Part shown: one piece after another, positions 14,577-24,044 of the stretch
How positions within the stretch are numbered: the stretch's first letter is position 1
How the letters are laid out: each line of letters begins with the position of its first letter
Source of the DNA: Flavobacteriales bacterium
GTDB taxonomy: Bacteria; Bacteroidota; Bacteroidia; Flavobacteriales_D; Parvicellaceae
Assembly (NCBI GenBank): GCA_018401455.1
Contig: JAGYKU010000002.1
Location: 1-64,000 of the forward strand
Length of the DNA stretch: 64,000 nt
Reading direction: 5' to 3'
The notes under the pieces: model-generated
What the model was told of the DNA's origin: nothing
The model's input: the letters and a program-made list of their open reading frames with translations, nothing else
The model's database searches: none
Program-made: the position numbers and the translations under genes

Positions 14577-15438
14577 TTATTCTTCAACGATACTATATTT
14601 AGTTCCGGACTTGTTGTCGATTAATGTTTTTCCATCTTCGCTTACAGTAAAACTTATTTCTTTTCCTATTACAACTTGTTTTTCTGTTTGAATATAATCT
14701 CCAAATCCTATAATATCTGATCCAGATAAAAGGAATTCCACAGATTTTCCATTTTTTTTGAATTCAAATGATCCTAGATTACCACATCCTTCACATCCTT
14801 CTTGATAAATGGCTTCTCCTTCCTCTATAAATTTTTTACCTTTTACATCTAGGATGGAAGTGTTTTCTATTTCTTTAAGAATCAATTGAATTTTTTTGGC
14901 AACTGATGGGTTATTTGAAATGTTGTAAACACTTGTAGCAATAATAATGGTATCCTCTTTCCATTCTTCCACCATCAATTCATCGTTCTGAGTAGAGAAA
15001 AACTCGATGGTTCTTATTCCGTATATTTTGTTACCTTTAAAATAAATACTGTCAAATGAATGATGTTTTTCATCTTCAAAACTTATGGTAGTTTTTATTT
15101 CTCCATTCCATGCTCTTATACTTTTATCTTCATTGAAATAACCATCAGCGCCACCAAATTCCGAATTCTTAAGTATAGAATCCATTAATGATGCTTTGGA
15201 ATTAAAAGCATTTTGCATTATTTTATTGTTCCCAGCAATCAAACTCCATTGAAGTGGAGTGGAAAAAGTATAAACCAAAGCAAAAGGAGTTTTATCAATA
15301 ATTGCTTCATTATTTTTTATTTTTATTTCCTTACCATTTTGAATTAAACTAAGTTCAAAGTTTTCTTTTTGCGGAATTAGAAAAGAATATTAGGATAGAT
15401 AAAATGAAAAACAGATTTCAGTATGTGTCAATTTTCAT
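14577..15438 (-). pseudogene. Secreted protein gene with damaged 5' end
   Basis: The main frame (14577-15278) lacks a proper start. Its reading continues upstream through codons for LIPQKENFELSLIQNGKEIK before a stop. A signal-peptide-like stretch (NLFFILSILIFFSNSA) lies just upstream in another frame. An ATG at 15438 is separated from it by an in-frame TGA at 15418-15420. So at least one frameshift and one stop interrupt the N-terminus. The mature part has a CxxC-like GCEGCGNLG motif. Unrecognised family. It could be pseudogenised or contain sequence errors. Confidence 0.6.
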
Positions 15439-15515
15439 TATTGTAAAAATTAAGTTTAAGTCAAAAGTATAAATAATTATCTTCAAATAATATTAGTTCA
15501 CTTTTTAGTAATAAA

Positions 15516-15548
15516 AAAAGAGGCTTCCTTAAAAAGGAAGCCTCTTTT
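15516..15548 (-). terminator. Strong intrinsic terminator
   Basis: AAAAGAGGCTTCCTT (15516-15530) pairs perfectly with AAGGAAGCCTCTTTT (15534-15548), a 15-bp stem with 3-nt loop. It lies 22 bp past the stop of the minus-strand protease gene. Confidence 0.85.
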
Positions 15549-15569
15549 AGAAAAGAATAAATTAAATTC

Positions 15570-18500
15570 TTATTTAATTTTATTGAACTTGTCAGTAGCG
15601 ATTATTAATCCGCTAGCATCTTTAATCAATAATAAATAAACTCCTTGTCCTAAATCATTTAATTGAATATTCAATTGATTAGAAGTAATAATGAAATTTT
15701 CAATTAATTTTCCTGAGATGTCTATAAGAGCAATCTCTTTTACTTCAGAAGGAATTTCTGTGATAAACAATTGCTCTTTTGCAGGAACAGGAAATAAATT
15801 TAAGAACATTTCTGAATTTTCAGCAACACTAGAAGCGTCTTCAATAGTAACATCATTACATGTTGATTCGTTTCCACAAGAAGAAGTGACTGTCAAACAA
15901 ACTGTATAAGTTCCATAATCAGGATATGTATTTGAAGGATTTGTCATTGTAGATGTATTTCCATCTCCAAAATCCCAACTGTATGATCCAGTTGAGGATG
16001 TGTTTGTAAAATTAACAGTAGTTCCTGAAACAGATGAAGTAAAACTAGCCGACACAGGTGCTGGCTCTCCAACCACACCATTTGATGTTGCTGTACAGCC
16101 ATCATTATCAGATACAGTAACTGTATAATTTCCAGCCTCTAAATTATCGTTGTTTGCTGTTGTTACTGAATTATCCCATAAATAGGTAAATCCAGTACTT
16201 CCTGTTGCTAATGCCATAACTGAACCATCAGCGCTTCCATTACATGAAGCGTTTACTGCATTTACTGTTAAAGCAATTTGAGTTGTATAATCCAATTGAA
16301 AACTCATTGTAGTATCACAACCGGTAGCATCTGTAACTACTACTTCATAAGCTCCATCAGAAAGGTTATTGATAGATGATGTAGTTGCAGCATTGTCCCA
16401 AGCATAAGTGTAAGGAGCAGTTCCTCCAGAAATATTAACAGAAATACTTCCATTGTCTAAATCTGCACAAGTTGGATCAACTACAGTATTTACTGCTGTA
16501 TAATTACAGAAGACAGCAGGAACTAACTCAATACAGTAGTCTTCAACTTCTCCCCAAGTAAAAGAGCCACAAACATCTGGGAAAGCCGTTTGGCCTGTAC
16601 CGATATATGCCATTTGAACTCTCATTCTAGTACCTCCCATAGTTGCACTAGCAGGTATTGTTATAGTTCCAGTAGCAGGAGTTTGAGTTGCAGTCCCTTG
16701 GTCATAAACCAAATCTCCAGCGTCAAATGTTCCATTTTGGTCTAAGTCAATCCAAATTTTGAATTGTTCATTATATTGAGTTCCTCCCCATGCAGGAGTA
16801 AGAGTTGTACTGTAAGTTGAACCGATATCTAATGTCAAAGCAGCAGTTCCTCCATTTGTATAATCTCCATAGCCATTGTCATTGCCAGTAGTGCTTACCC
16901 AAGAACCAATTTCAACAGAAGCAATCCATTCATCAACAGCATCTGTTGCATTGTTGGTACAATAGGGTAAATCAATACAATTTCCACAACCTGAAGTACT
17001 GAAAGTAACTGTAGAAGTTATGCCACTTGAATCTTGATCACAAATAGACTGCATATAGAATTCATATTCAGTACATGGCATTAAGTTTGTCAAACTGTAA
17101 GGAGATGTAGGGTTTTGAACATGTGTCCAAGATCCAGAGCCTGCTTCTCTATAGTATAAATCACTTTCAGTTGCTCCTGAAAAATTATTCCAAGTGATGT
17201 CAGCAGAAGTTTCTAGAATATTAGAAGTGTTTAGTGAAGAAGGTGTAAGACAAATGTTTCCAGAACAAGAAACAGTCATTAATTCATCCAAAGTATTTTT
17301 AGCATTTAACCTTCCTCCTGTAACAAATCGAGTTGCTAATTGTGGTTTTTGATCTACACCATTATTTAAAGCTTGTAGTACAAGGTCTGCACCTTGCTGT
17401 GGGTTATTTTTAACAATATCCATAAAAGAAGGACAAGGAATAGCATAAGCCAATCCGACTACACCAGCAGTAAGTGGACATGAAAATGAAGTTCCCGTAG
17501 TAGTAGTATATCCATTACTATTAGCTGTAGTTCTTACATTAATTCCAGGAGCACCAAAATTAATTGTGTTTACACCATAGCCTCCAGCAGTATTGTCATT
17601 ATGGTCTGTTCTACCTACTCCTACCATATATGGACTCGGACATGCAGTAGGCATATCACCTTGTATATCCACATTTACATTACTGTTTGATGTAGCACCT
17701 ACGTTGATAATTCCGTACAATCCTAAAGTGTCGTAAAAATTACACCACAACGGATAGTTAGAAGGATCTGCTTGATCGATTCCCCAAGAAGCACTTGTAG
17801 CCACCACAAATGCACCATCAGCACCGTTTGAATTGTTCCATCTTTGTCTTTGGATTAGTGGGTAAGTATAAGAAGCAATTACATTAGCTTGAGTTGCACT
17901 TCCAACTGTAACAATCATAATTTTAACATCCCAGTTGGCTCCAACTACACCTATTCCATTATCTCCTACTGCGCCAATCATTCCAGCACAATTCGTTCCA
18001 TGTGAAGTTCCTCCGTTGTTTGTTCCATAGCCAACATTTCCATTATTTCCACCAGGATTCCAACCATAAACATCATCAATATATCCATTTCCGTCATCAT
18101 CAATTCCATTACCAGGTATTTCTGCAGTATTGATCCATTTGTTTGCATCCAAATCTGTATGATTTAAGTTGGTGCTTTCAATTATACAAACTACAATATC
18201 TTCTCCTGAAGCAGCTGTGCCGCCAGTAGTTATGTCCCATGCTTCGTCTGAATCGATATCCGCATCTGCAGTACCACCTGTTTGCCCGGTGTTTACATGA
18301 TGCCACTGTTGTCCAAACTGAGGGTCACCTGGAATGGTACTTCTCATTTCAACAAAATGATTCAAATCTACTAAAGTGATGTCTTTTTGGTCATAAAGTA
18401 CATCCATCATTTTTTCGTGTGAAATGGCTTGATGATTAAATTGAATGAGCCAAACTCTCATAGGTTTGGAAACTTCTTCGATAATATTTGCTTCCAAATT

Positions 18501-18677
18501 TGACGGTAGATTGTTTATAATCCTTCTGATATCTCCTTTTGCTGAAATTTGGACAAGCATTTCACCTTCTACGAAAGATTTCTTTTCAAAAACTGATTTG
18601 CTGTGATGTTGTGCTGAATATTCACTCCAAATAAATGGAGTTATAAACATACATAAAATGGTTAAAATTTTTTTCAT
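15570..18677 (-). CDS. T9SS-exported subtilisin-like protease, multidomain
   Basis: A 1035-residue secreted protein: signal peptide, propeptide (~35-110), S8 domain (~120-460), fibronectin-III-like (~476-560), GEVED domain (~568-715), two SprB-like repeats (~725-870), PKD domain (~875-940) and a type A T9SS sorting domain (from about 957). The S8 domain keeps His226 (SHGTNCAG) and Ser397 (GTSFSCP). The position of the catalytic Asp reads IIESTNLNHTDL, with Glu167. The SprB and PKD parts point to a large surface or released protein acting on external polymers. Activity is uncertain because of the Asp-to-Glu change. It stands alone with its own terminator. Confidence 0.9.
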   Translation of the reverse strand: MKKILTILCMFITPFIWSEYSAQHHSKSVFEKKSFVEGEMLVQISAKGDIRRIINNLPSNLEANIIEEVSKPMRVWLIQFNHQAISHEKMMDVLYDQKDITLVDLNHFVEMRSTIPGDPQFGQQWHHVNTGQTGGTADADIDSDEAWDITTGGTAASGEDIVVCIIESTNLNHTDLDANKWINTAEIPGNGIDDDGNGYIDDVYGWNPGGNNGNVGYGTNNGGTSHGTNCAGMIGAVGDNGIGVVGANWDVKIMIVTVGSATQANVIASYTYPLIQRQRWNNSNGADGAFVVATSASWGIDQADPSNYPLWCNFYDTLGLYGIINVGATSNSNVNVDIQGDMPTACPSPYMVGVGRTDHNDNTAGGYGVNTINFGAPGINVRTTANSNGYTTTTGTSFSCPLTAGVVGLAYAIPCPSFMDIVKNNPQQGADLVLQALNNGVDQKPQLATRFVTGGRLNAKNTLDELMTVSCSGNICLTPSSLNTSNILETSADITWNNFSGATESDLYYREAGSGSWTHVQNPTSPYSLTNLMPCTEYEFYMQSICDQDSSGITSTVTFSTSGCGNCIDLPYCTNNATDAVDEWIASVEIGSWVSTTGNDNGYGDYTNGGTAALTLDIGSTYSTTLTPAWGGTQYNEQFKIWIDLDQNGTFDAGDLVYDQGTATQTPATGTITIPASATMGGTRMRVQMAYIGTGQTAFPDVCGSFTWGEVEDYCIELVPAVFCNYTAVNTVVDPTCADLDNGSISVNISGGTAPYTYAWDNAATTSSINNLSDGAYEVVVTDATGCDTTMSFQLDYTTQIALTVNAVNASCNGSADGSVMALATGSTGFTYLWDNSVTTANNDNLEAGNYTVTVSDNDGCTATSNGVVGEPAPVSASFTSSVSGTTVNFTNTSSTGSYSWDFGDGNTSTMTNPSNTYPDYGTYTVCLTVTSSCGNESTCNDVTIEDASSVAENSEMFLNLFPVPAKEQLFITEIPSEVKEIALIDISGKLIENFIITSNQLNIQLNDLGQGVYLLLIKDASGLIIATDKFNKIK

Positions 18678-18840
18678 TGGTTAGTTGATTTTTAAATTCG
18701 TGGTTCAATTTACTAATTTTTGTTAAATTAGGACATATATAATTATAAATATTTTTGTGGTTAATCCATAATTGGCAAATTAAATTTATGAACGGTAATC
18801 CATAATTATATTAATTTTACCATTAAATCAAACACAAACA

Positions 18841-19401
18841 ATGAACGCATGCATTCCTTTAATAGTTGCCTTAGAAATTGAAAAAAGTAATAAAAACGCT
18901 CAATTAATTTTTGATTTAAATAAATTTTGCAATCTAAAAAAAGGAATTGATTTCAATATTCATATTCCACATGTTACATTTTGGATGGGTTTTGTAGACA
19001 ATAATGACTTGGAAATACTTAAAAAATCATTTTATAAAGTGTTTTACAATATTACCATTCAAGCAAAAATTGAAAACGCAATTTTGTTCAATGGCTTAGA
19101 AGGAAACGTTTTGTCATTGAATGTAAAAAAAAATAAGTTTCTCGAAACTTTACAAAACAGAATACATCACTTTTTTGAACCTCATAGAAAACAAGTGAAA
19201 GCGTATAATGCTTTTAGTAATGCAACTATAAATTATATCAATCATTTTAATGAAAAATCTTTAGATCACTACGACCCTCATATCACTGTAGGTTTTGCAG
19301 AAAAAAATGTTGATTTTAAACCAATGAAAATTCAATTATCCAATCCAAAAATATTTTTGATGGGAAATAATTGTACATGTCTTGAAGTTATATCGTCTTA
19401 A
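18841..19401 (+). CDS. 2H phosphoesterase superfamily protein
   Basis: A 186-residue protein with the two HxT motifs of the 2H (LigT/2'-5' RNA ligase-like) fold: HVTFWMG at residues 44-50 and HITVGFA at 147-153. Such enzymes act on cyclic phosphodiesters or 2'-5' linkages in RNA or nucleotides; the substrate here is unknown. In the upstream intergenic region a 12-bp direct repeat TAATCCATAATT occurs at 18762 and 18796. It is followed by the flippase gene after 16 bp. Confidence 0.78.
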   Translation: MNACIPLIVALEIEKSNKNAQLIFDLNKFCNLKKGIDFNIHIPHVTFWMGFVDNNDLEILKKSFYKVFYNITIQAKIENAILFNGLEGNVLSLNVKKNKFLETLQNRIHHFFEPHRKQVKAYNAFSNATINYINHFNEKSLDHYDPHITVGFAEKNVDFKPMKIQLSNPKIFLMGNNCTCLEVISS

Positions 19402-19405
19402 GGTT

Positions 19406-19413
19406 TAATTTTG
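19406..19413 (+). promoter_or_regulatory. -7 box TAATTTTG
   Basis: TAnnTTTG match ending 4 bp before the ATG at 19418. If used, the flippase mRNA would be close to leaderless. Confidence 0.35.
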
Positions 19414-19417
19414 TGCC

Positions 19418-20875
19418 ATGCAAAAGAAATTTTTGTCGAGTTTAATTCTTGTTTTGATTCTAAATGTATTGGTCAAGCCCTTTTACATCTTGGGAATTGA
19501 TGCAGAGTTTCTCAAAAGAATAGAAGGCACAAATCCAGGGGATTATGGAGAGTATTTTTCTTTAGTAGGACTCACTTTTATTTTTAATATTTTTCTGGAT
19601 TTAGGAATTACCAACTACAACACTAGAAACATTGCCAAAAGTGAAAACCAATTACAGACTCAGTTTTCTGGAATTTTGTCTTTGAGATTGTTTTTGGTTT
19701 TAGGATATCTATTCATCTTGGCTTTATCAGGTGTTTTGTTGGGATATTCTTCACATCAATTTTATTTACTTTCTATTCTTGGACTAAATCAAGTTTTGGT
19801 AGCATTTATTTTGTTTTTTAGATCTAATCTAACTGGTTTGATGCGTTTTAAAGAAGATAGTATTATTAGCGTTTTGGACAGAGCCATCTTAATTGTAATT
19901 TGTTCATTTATTTTGTGGGGAAGTTGGAATGGAGATATCGTTTCTGTCGAACTTTTTGTGTGGCTTCAAACATTGAGTTATTTCATAACATTTTTAGTTT
20001 CTTTTTTCTTGGTATTTAGGCATACTAATTCCATAAAAATAAACGTTGATATTGTATTTTTCAAACGTATTCTTAGGAGAAGCTTGCCTTATGCACTTTT
20101 GATTTTATTGATGATGATTTACTACAGAGTAGATAGTGTAATGCTGGAAAGAATGTTGCCCAACGGAAAAAGAGAAGCAGCATTATATGCCCAAGGATTT
20201 CGATTCTTTGAAGCTTTCACCATGATTGGCTATTTGTTTGCTGGTTTGTTATTACCAATTTTCGCAAAGATGATTATCAAAAAATCTCCTTTATCTCCAA
20301 TGGTATATTTATCATCTAAGATTATTTTGGCAATAGGCTTTCTTATAGGAATTGGATGTTATATGTACAGTTACGACATCATGAATAGAAGATATGAAAC
20401 TGTGAGATTGGATTTGGAGCAAAGTGCGGCTGCTTTTAGATTTTTGATGGTGTGCTTTGTTGCGATGTGCAGCACTTATATTTTTGGAACACTGCTTACA
20501 GCCAAAGGAAGTCTTAAAACCTTGAATTATGTTGCGCTTTGCGGTGTAATCATCAATTTGGTTTTGAACTTTTATTTTATTCATAAGGAAGGGGCAATTG
20601 GCGCTGCTAAAGCAAGTATGATAACACAAGTTTTAACTGCTATTGCGCAAGTGTATTTGGCATTTAAAATATTAAAAATTAACGTTGAATACAAAGAAAT
20701 CTTTCGACTTATTATTTTTGTTGTGGGAATTGCAGCACTTTCAAAATTGCAATTTCTTGATTATTGGATGTACAACATTTTAATATTTTTCACATTAGGG
20801 GGACTTTGGATATTTATTTCGGGAATGATTCAGCCTAAGAGTATTTTGCTAATTCTAAAAGAAAGAGAAGATTGA
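19418..20875 (+). CDS. Polysaccharide flippase family membrane protein
   Basis: A 485-residue integral membrane protein of the MATE/Wzx-like polysaccharide biosynthesis group, with about 12-14 hydrophobic segments. The family carries lipid-linked sugars or similar substrates across the inner membrane. The beginning has FLKRIEGTNPGDYGEYFSLV, typical of this group. Unlike the two flippases at 51480 and 57469 it is not in a glycosylation locus, so its substrate is uncertain. The stop overlaps the TTG start of recX (TTGA). Confidence 0.82.
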   Translation: MQKKFLSSLILVLILNVLVKPFYILGIDAEFLKRIEGTNPGDYGEYFSLVGLTFIFNIFLDLGITNYNTRNIAKSENQLQTQFSGILSLRLFLVLGYLFILALSGVLLGYSSHQFYLLSILGLNQVLVAFILFFRSNLTGLMRFKEDSIISVLDRAILIVICSFILWGSWNGDIVSVELFVWLQTLSYFITFLVSFFLVFRHTNSIKINVDIVFFKRILRRSLPYALLILLMMIYYRVDSVMLERMLPNGKREAALYAQGFRFFEAFTMIGYLFAGLLLPIFAKMIIKKSPLSPMVYLSSKIILAIGFLIGIGCYMYSYDIMNRRYETVRLDLEQSAAAFRFLMVCFVAMCSTYIFGTLLTAKGSLKTLNYVALCGVIINLVLNFYFIHKEGAIGAAKASMITQVLTAIAQVYLAFKILKINVEYKEIFRLIIFVVGIAALSKLQFLDYWMYNILIFFTLGGLWIFISGMIQPKSILLILKERED

Positions 20876-21342
20876 CCAAAATCATCACACATATTGAAGC
20901 ATTAGAAAAAGCAAGAAATTACTGTGCATACCAAGAGCGTTGTCAGCAGGAAGTCATCGAAAAACTAAAATCTTTTCAATTGACAAAAGATGAAATGGAT
21001 TATGTGTTGTTGCTTTTAATTCAGGGAAATTATCTCAATGAAGAGAGATTTGCAAGAGCCTATGCTTCAGGAAAATTCAGAATAAAAAAGTGGGGGAAAC
21101 GAAAAATCGCTTTTCATTTAGGAAGTAAAGGACTTACCAAAAAGTGCATTGAACTTGGACTTTCTGAGATTGATAATGATGAATATTTCGAAACATTAAA
21201 TCAATTGGTTTCTTCAAAATTAGAAACTACACAAGAACCTAATCCATACAAGAAAAAAAGCAAAATTTATTCATATCTTTACGGCCGAGGTTATGAATCC
21301 AATTTGATTAATGAAATTTTTCAAGATAAATTTGAAGATTGA
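20872..21342 (+). CDS. recX: RecX-family regulatory protein
   Basis: A 156-residue RecX, which modulates RecA filament growth. The repeated helical pattern is visible (ALEKARNYCAYQERCQQEVI, LIQGNYLNEERFARAYASGK, KIAFHLGSKGL). The TTG start overlaps the previous stop by four bases, so translation is probably coupled to the flippase. This is common for recX in Bacteroidota, where it is not next to recA. Normal length, no lesion. Confidence 0.88.
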   Translation: MTKIITHIEALEKARNYCAYQERCQQEVIEKLKSFQLTKDEMDYVLLLLIQGNYLNEERFARAYASGKFRIKKWGKRKIAFHLGSKGLTKKCIELGLSEIDNDEYFETLNQLVSSKLETTQEPNPYKKKSKIYSYLYGRGYESNLINEIFQDKFED

Positions 21343-21397
21343 AGATAAACGCTAAAAAATAACCACTAATAACTAAAGCCTAAACAATAATCAAAAA

Positions 21398-22165
21398 ATG
21401 AAACAAATCATCATTATATTTTCGCTATGTATATTTGGTCTTCAAATATTTGGACAAGGCGGATACAACAGAAAAAAAAGAGATTTAATAGAAATGCACT
21501 ATTGGAAACCTGCGGGTTGGCATTTTGCTCCAGGTTTGACCTATATGGCTCCTTTCAAACCAAAAGGAGAGAACGCTCCTGATGTTGATCCTAATGGAAG
21601 ATTAGCACTATATCTCGAAGTGGGTAGATGGAAATTGTTTCCTGGCGGAGGAAATGTTTTTAATTATTTTGATTATAGTTTGGCTTACAAAAGATTAAGT
21701 GGTTCAGAAAAATTTCTAGACAATAAAAGTATCTTCAAACAAAACTTTTTGTTAGGAAATTTCAATATCAATAATGTCATCCAACTTTCTGATTATACTT
21801 TTATTCAAAATAGTTTGGGCGTAAATTTAGATTTTAAATTTAGCGAAAGAATGGACGCACACGCACTTCCTGAAATTCAAAATACCCAAAGATTATTATT
21901 TTCGCTACATTATAAGTTTGGATTTGGCTACAAAGCAACTCAGCGATTGTTCATAATTCCAACTCTAGAAACACCCATTTTGAACGTAAAACAGTGGGAA
22001 AGGGCAAGGTCTGATTACGGAATTTATAGCAGTAGATATCGTCCTGTGATTTTTACAGTTAGGTTTGCTTGGCTTTTGAAGCCAGCAAAAGGAGATTGCC
22101 CTCCAGACCCAAGAGGTAAAAATAAAGATGGAAAGAATTTTGATGAAATGCTAAAAATGGAATAA
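21398..22165 (+). CDS. Exported protein, probable outer-membrane beta-barrel
   Basis: A 255-residue protein with signal peptide MKQIIIIFSLCIFGLQIFGQ. Alternating hydrophobic strands with aromatic ends follow (LALYLEVGRWKLFPGG, LHYKFGFGYKATQRLFIIPT, IFTVRFAWLLK). No recognised domain. It probably sits in the outer membrane. Function unknown. Confidence 0.65.
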   Translation: MKQIIIIFSLCIFGLQIFGQGGYNRKKRDLIEMHYWKPAGWHFAPGLTYMAPFKPKGENAPDVDPNGRLALYLEVGRWKLFPGGGNVFNYFDYSLAYKRLSGSEKFLDNKSIFKQNFLLGNFNINNVIQLSDYTFIQNSLGVNLDFKFSERMDAHALPEIQNTQRLLFSLHYKFGFGYKATQRLFIIPTLETPILNVKQWERARSDYGIYSSRYRPVIFTVRFAWLLKPAKGDCPPDPRGKNKDGKNFDEMLKME

Positions 22166-22216
22166 GATTAATATTTATTTAATTTTTAGTTCATTAGAAG
22201 CATCTTTAAAATGTGG

Positions 22217-22224
22217 TATTTTTG
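22217..22224 (+). promoter_or_regulatory. -7 box TATTTTTG
   Basis: TAnnTTTG match 33 bp before the ATG at 22258. Confidence 0.4.
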
Positions 22225-22257
22225 ATAAAGTTATTTTACTTCATTTGAATACACATT

Positions 22258-22842
22258 ATGAAAAGTCAAACTAAGCCACAACCCCACACAAAGTTGAGCA
22301 ATAATGCTTACTTTTTTTGGAATTTTATCAAAAACCCTCTGAAAAATGCATCCATAACTCCAAGTTCGAAAAGCGCAAGCATTGCCATGTTTGATGGAAT
22401 TGATTTTAGTAAAATAAGAACGATTGTAGAACTAGGGCCTGGTTTTGGAGAATTTACAAAAACATATATCGATAAAATTCACCCAGATACAAAAGTGATT
22501 TTGTTTGAAATTGATGATATATATGTGCAATATCTTCAAAATGAATTTGGAAATAAAGTGATTATTGAACATTCCAGCGCTCACTTGATGAACGAAAAAT
22601 TACCCTTGCTTGGAATCGAAAAAGTGGATTTAATCATTTCGGGGTTGCCTTTTGCAATCGAAAAAAATATTTTTAAAGACATCAAAAAAGCGATCAAAGA
22701 GAAAACGGATGAAGGAACAATTCTGAGGTATTTTACCTATATGCCTTTCATTATGAAAAAGTATTATACAGACTTGCCAACTTCAAAGCAAAGATTTGTT
22801 TTGAAAAACGTCCCTCCGATGTGGATTTACGGAATAAACTAA
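22258..22842 (+). CDS. SAM-dependent methyltransferase, PmtA/rRNA-dimethylase-like
   Basis: A 194-residue class I methyltransferase with motif I VELGPGFGEFT, acidic residue in VILFEIDD, and ISGLPFA at the motif IV position. The layout resembles phospholipid N-methyltransferases such as PmtA, which are close to the KsgA family. Helical N-terminus (FFWNFIKNPLKNASITPSS) is typical for that group. Substrate, lipid or other, is uncertain. A single gene with its own promoter box. Confidence 0.78.
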   Translation: MKSQTKPQPHTKLSNNAYFFWNFIKNPLKNASITPSSKSASIAMFDGIDFSKIRTIVELGPGFGEFTKTYIDKIHPDTKVILFEIDDIYVQYLQNEFGNKVIIEHSSAHLMNEKLPLLGIEKVDLIISGLPFAIEKNIFKDIKKAIKEKTDEGTILRYFTYMPFIMKKYYTDLPTSKQRFVLKNVPPMWIYGIN

Positions 22843-22880
22843 AAACAAGTTTTTATAGATACTTTTTAGTCACGAATAAC

Positions 22881-22888
22881 TAACTTTG
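22881..22888 (+). promoter_or_regulatory. -7 box TAACTTTG
   Basis: TAnnTTTG match 16 bp before the ATG at 22905. Confidence 0.5.
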
Positions 22889-22904
22889 TAAAAAAGTTTT
22901 TATA

Positions 22905-23429
22905 ATGACTCAAATTTCTAAATCTCCTAGAGAATCACTGACCATTCAAACGCATTTGGTAATGCCAAATGATGCCAATCAACTGGGAAACCTATTCGGT
23001 GGCCAATTGATGGCTTGGATGGATGAAGTAGCAAGTATCACCGCTTTCAGACATTGTGGCAATGTGGCAGTTACGGCTTCCATTAATAATGTTTCATTTA
23101 CTCAACCCATTCCATTAGGTTCCTATGTTATTTTGGAATCTAAAGTATCTCGTTCTTTCAAAACTTCTATGGAAATTTATGTAGATGTGTATTTGGAAAC
23201 AAGAAACGGAAAAAGATCCAAATGCAATGAAGCCATATTTCTTTTCGTAGCCTTGGACGATGAAGGAAACAAAATTGAAGTTCCCGAATTGACTCCAGAA
23301 ACGGATGAAGAAATTAGACGATTTGAAGGCGCATTGAGAAGAAAACAATTGAGTTTGATTTTGAGCGGCAGATTAAAACCTGATGATGCTTTAGAATTGA
23401 AAAAACTTTTTGTACCCATTACTTTATAA
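22905..23429 (+). CDS. Hotdog-fold acyl-CoA thioesterase
   Basis: A 174-residue cytoplasmic acyl-CoA hydrolase of the YciA/BACH type. The motif NQLGNLFGGQLMAWMDEVAS holds the Asn and Asp expected for the active site. TASINNVSFTQPIPLG is also family-typical. It releases fatty acids from CoA. An operon is likely with the next two genes: DUF4254 starts 10 bp later and menA 2 bp after that. Confidence 0.9.
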   Translation: MTQISKSPRESLTIQTHLVMPNDANQLGNLFGGQLMAWMDEVASITAFRHCGNVAVTASINNVSFTQPIPLGSYVILESKVSRSFKTSMEIYVDVYLETRNGKRSKCNEAIFLFVALDDEGNKIEVPELTPETDEEIRRFEGALRRKQLSLILSGRLKPDDALELKKLFVPITL

Positions 23430-23439
23430 AACTTTTAGC

Positions 23440-24042
23440 ATGAAAGCGTCAGCGTGTATAGCAATATTTAATCATTCAATTCTTGAATATCACAAAACAG
23501 ATGATGTGGATAGAGAAATGCCTTTCATTTATCAACCCAACACCATAGAGCACTTGATGTTTAAGAAAAACTGGATTGATACCGTACAGTGGCACCTCGA
23601 AGATATCATCAGAGATCCGAATATTCTTCAAGAAAAAGGAATGGAAATCAAAAGAAGAATAGATGCTTCCAATCAAGACAGAACAGACACGGTAGAATAT
23701 ATTGATGATTATTATATCAATTTATTCAAAGATGTTGAGGTTCAAGAAAATGTCTTCATCAATACCGAAAGTCCTGCTTGGGTTGTGGACAGGTTGTCTA
23801 TTTTGTGCTTGAAAATTTTTCACATGCAAGAACAAGTGGAAAGAAATGACGTGGATGAAACTCATTTGAAAAAATGTCAACAAAAATTGGATATTTTGCT
23901 CGATCAACAAAGAGATTTATCTTCCTCATTTGACCAATTATTGGATGATTATGCTCAAGGTAAAAAGCGCATTAAAGTATATCGTCAAATGAAAATGTAC
24001 AATGACGATTCTTTGAATCCAATGCTTTATAAAAATAAATAA
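23440..24042 (+). CDS. DUF4254 protein
   Basis: A 200-residue soluble helical protein of the DUF4254 family, found in Bacteroidota with no known function. The conserved start MKASACIAIFNHSILEYHK is used; the longer frame from 23410 overlaps the thioesterase. NWIDTVQWHLEDIIRDPN and DRTDTVEYID are the recognisable blocks. Located between thioesterase and menA genes, 2 bp before the latter. Confidence 0.8.
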   Translation: MKASACIAIFNHSILEYHKTDDVDREMPFIYQPNTIEHLMFKKNWIDTVQWHLEDIIRDPNILQEKGMEIKRRIDASNQDRTDTVEYIDDYYINLFKDVEVQENVFINTESPAWVVDRLSILCLKIFHMQEQVERNDVDETHLKKCQQKLDILLDQQRDLSSSFDQLLDDYAQGKKRIKVYRQMKMYNDDSLNPMLYKNK

Positions 24043-24044
24043 TT

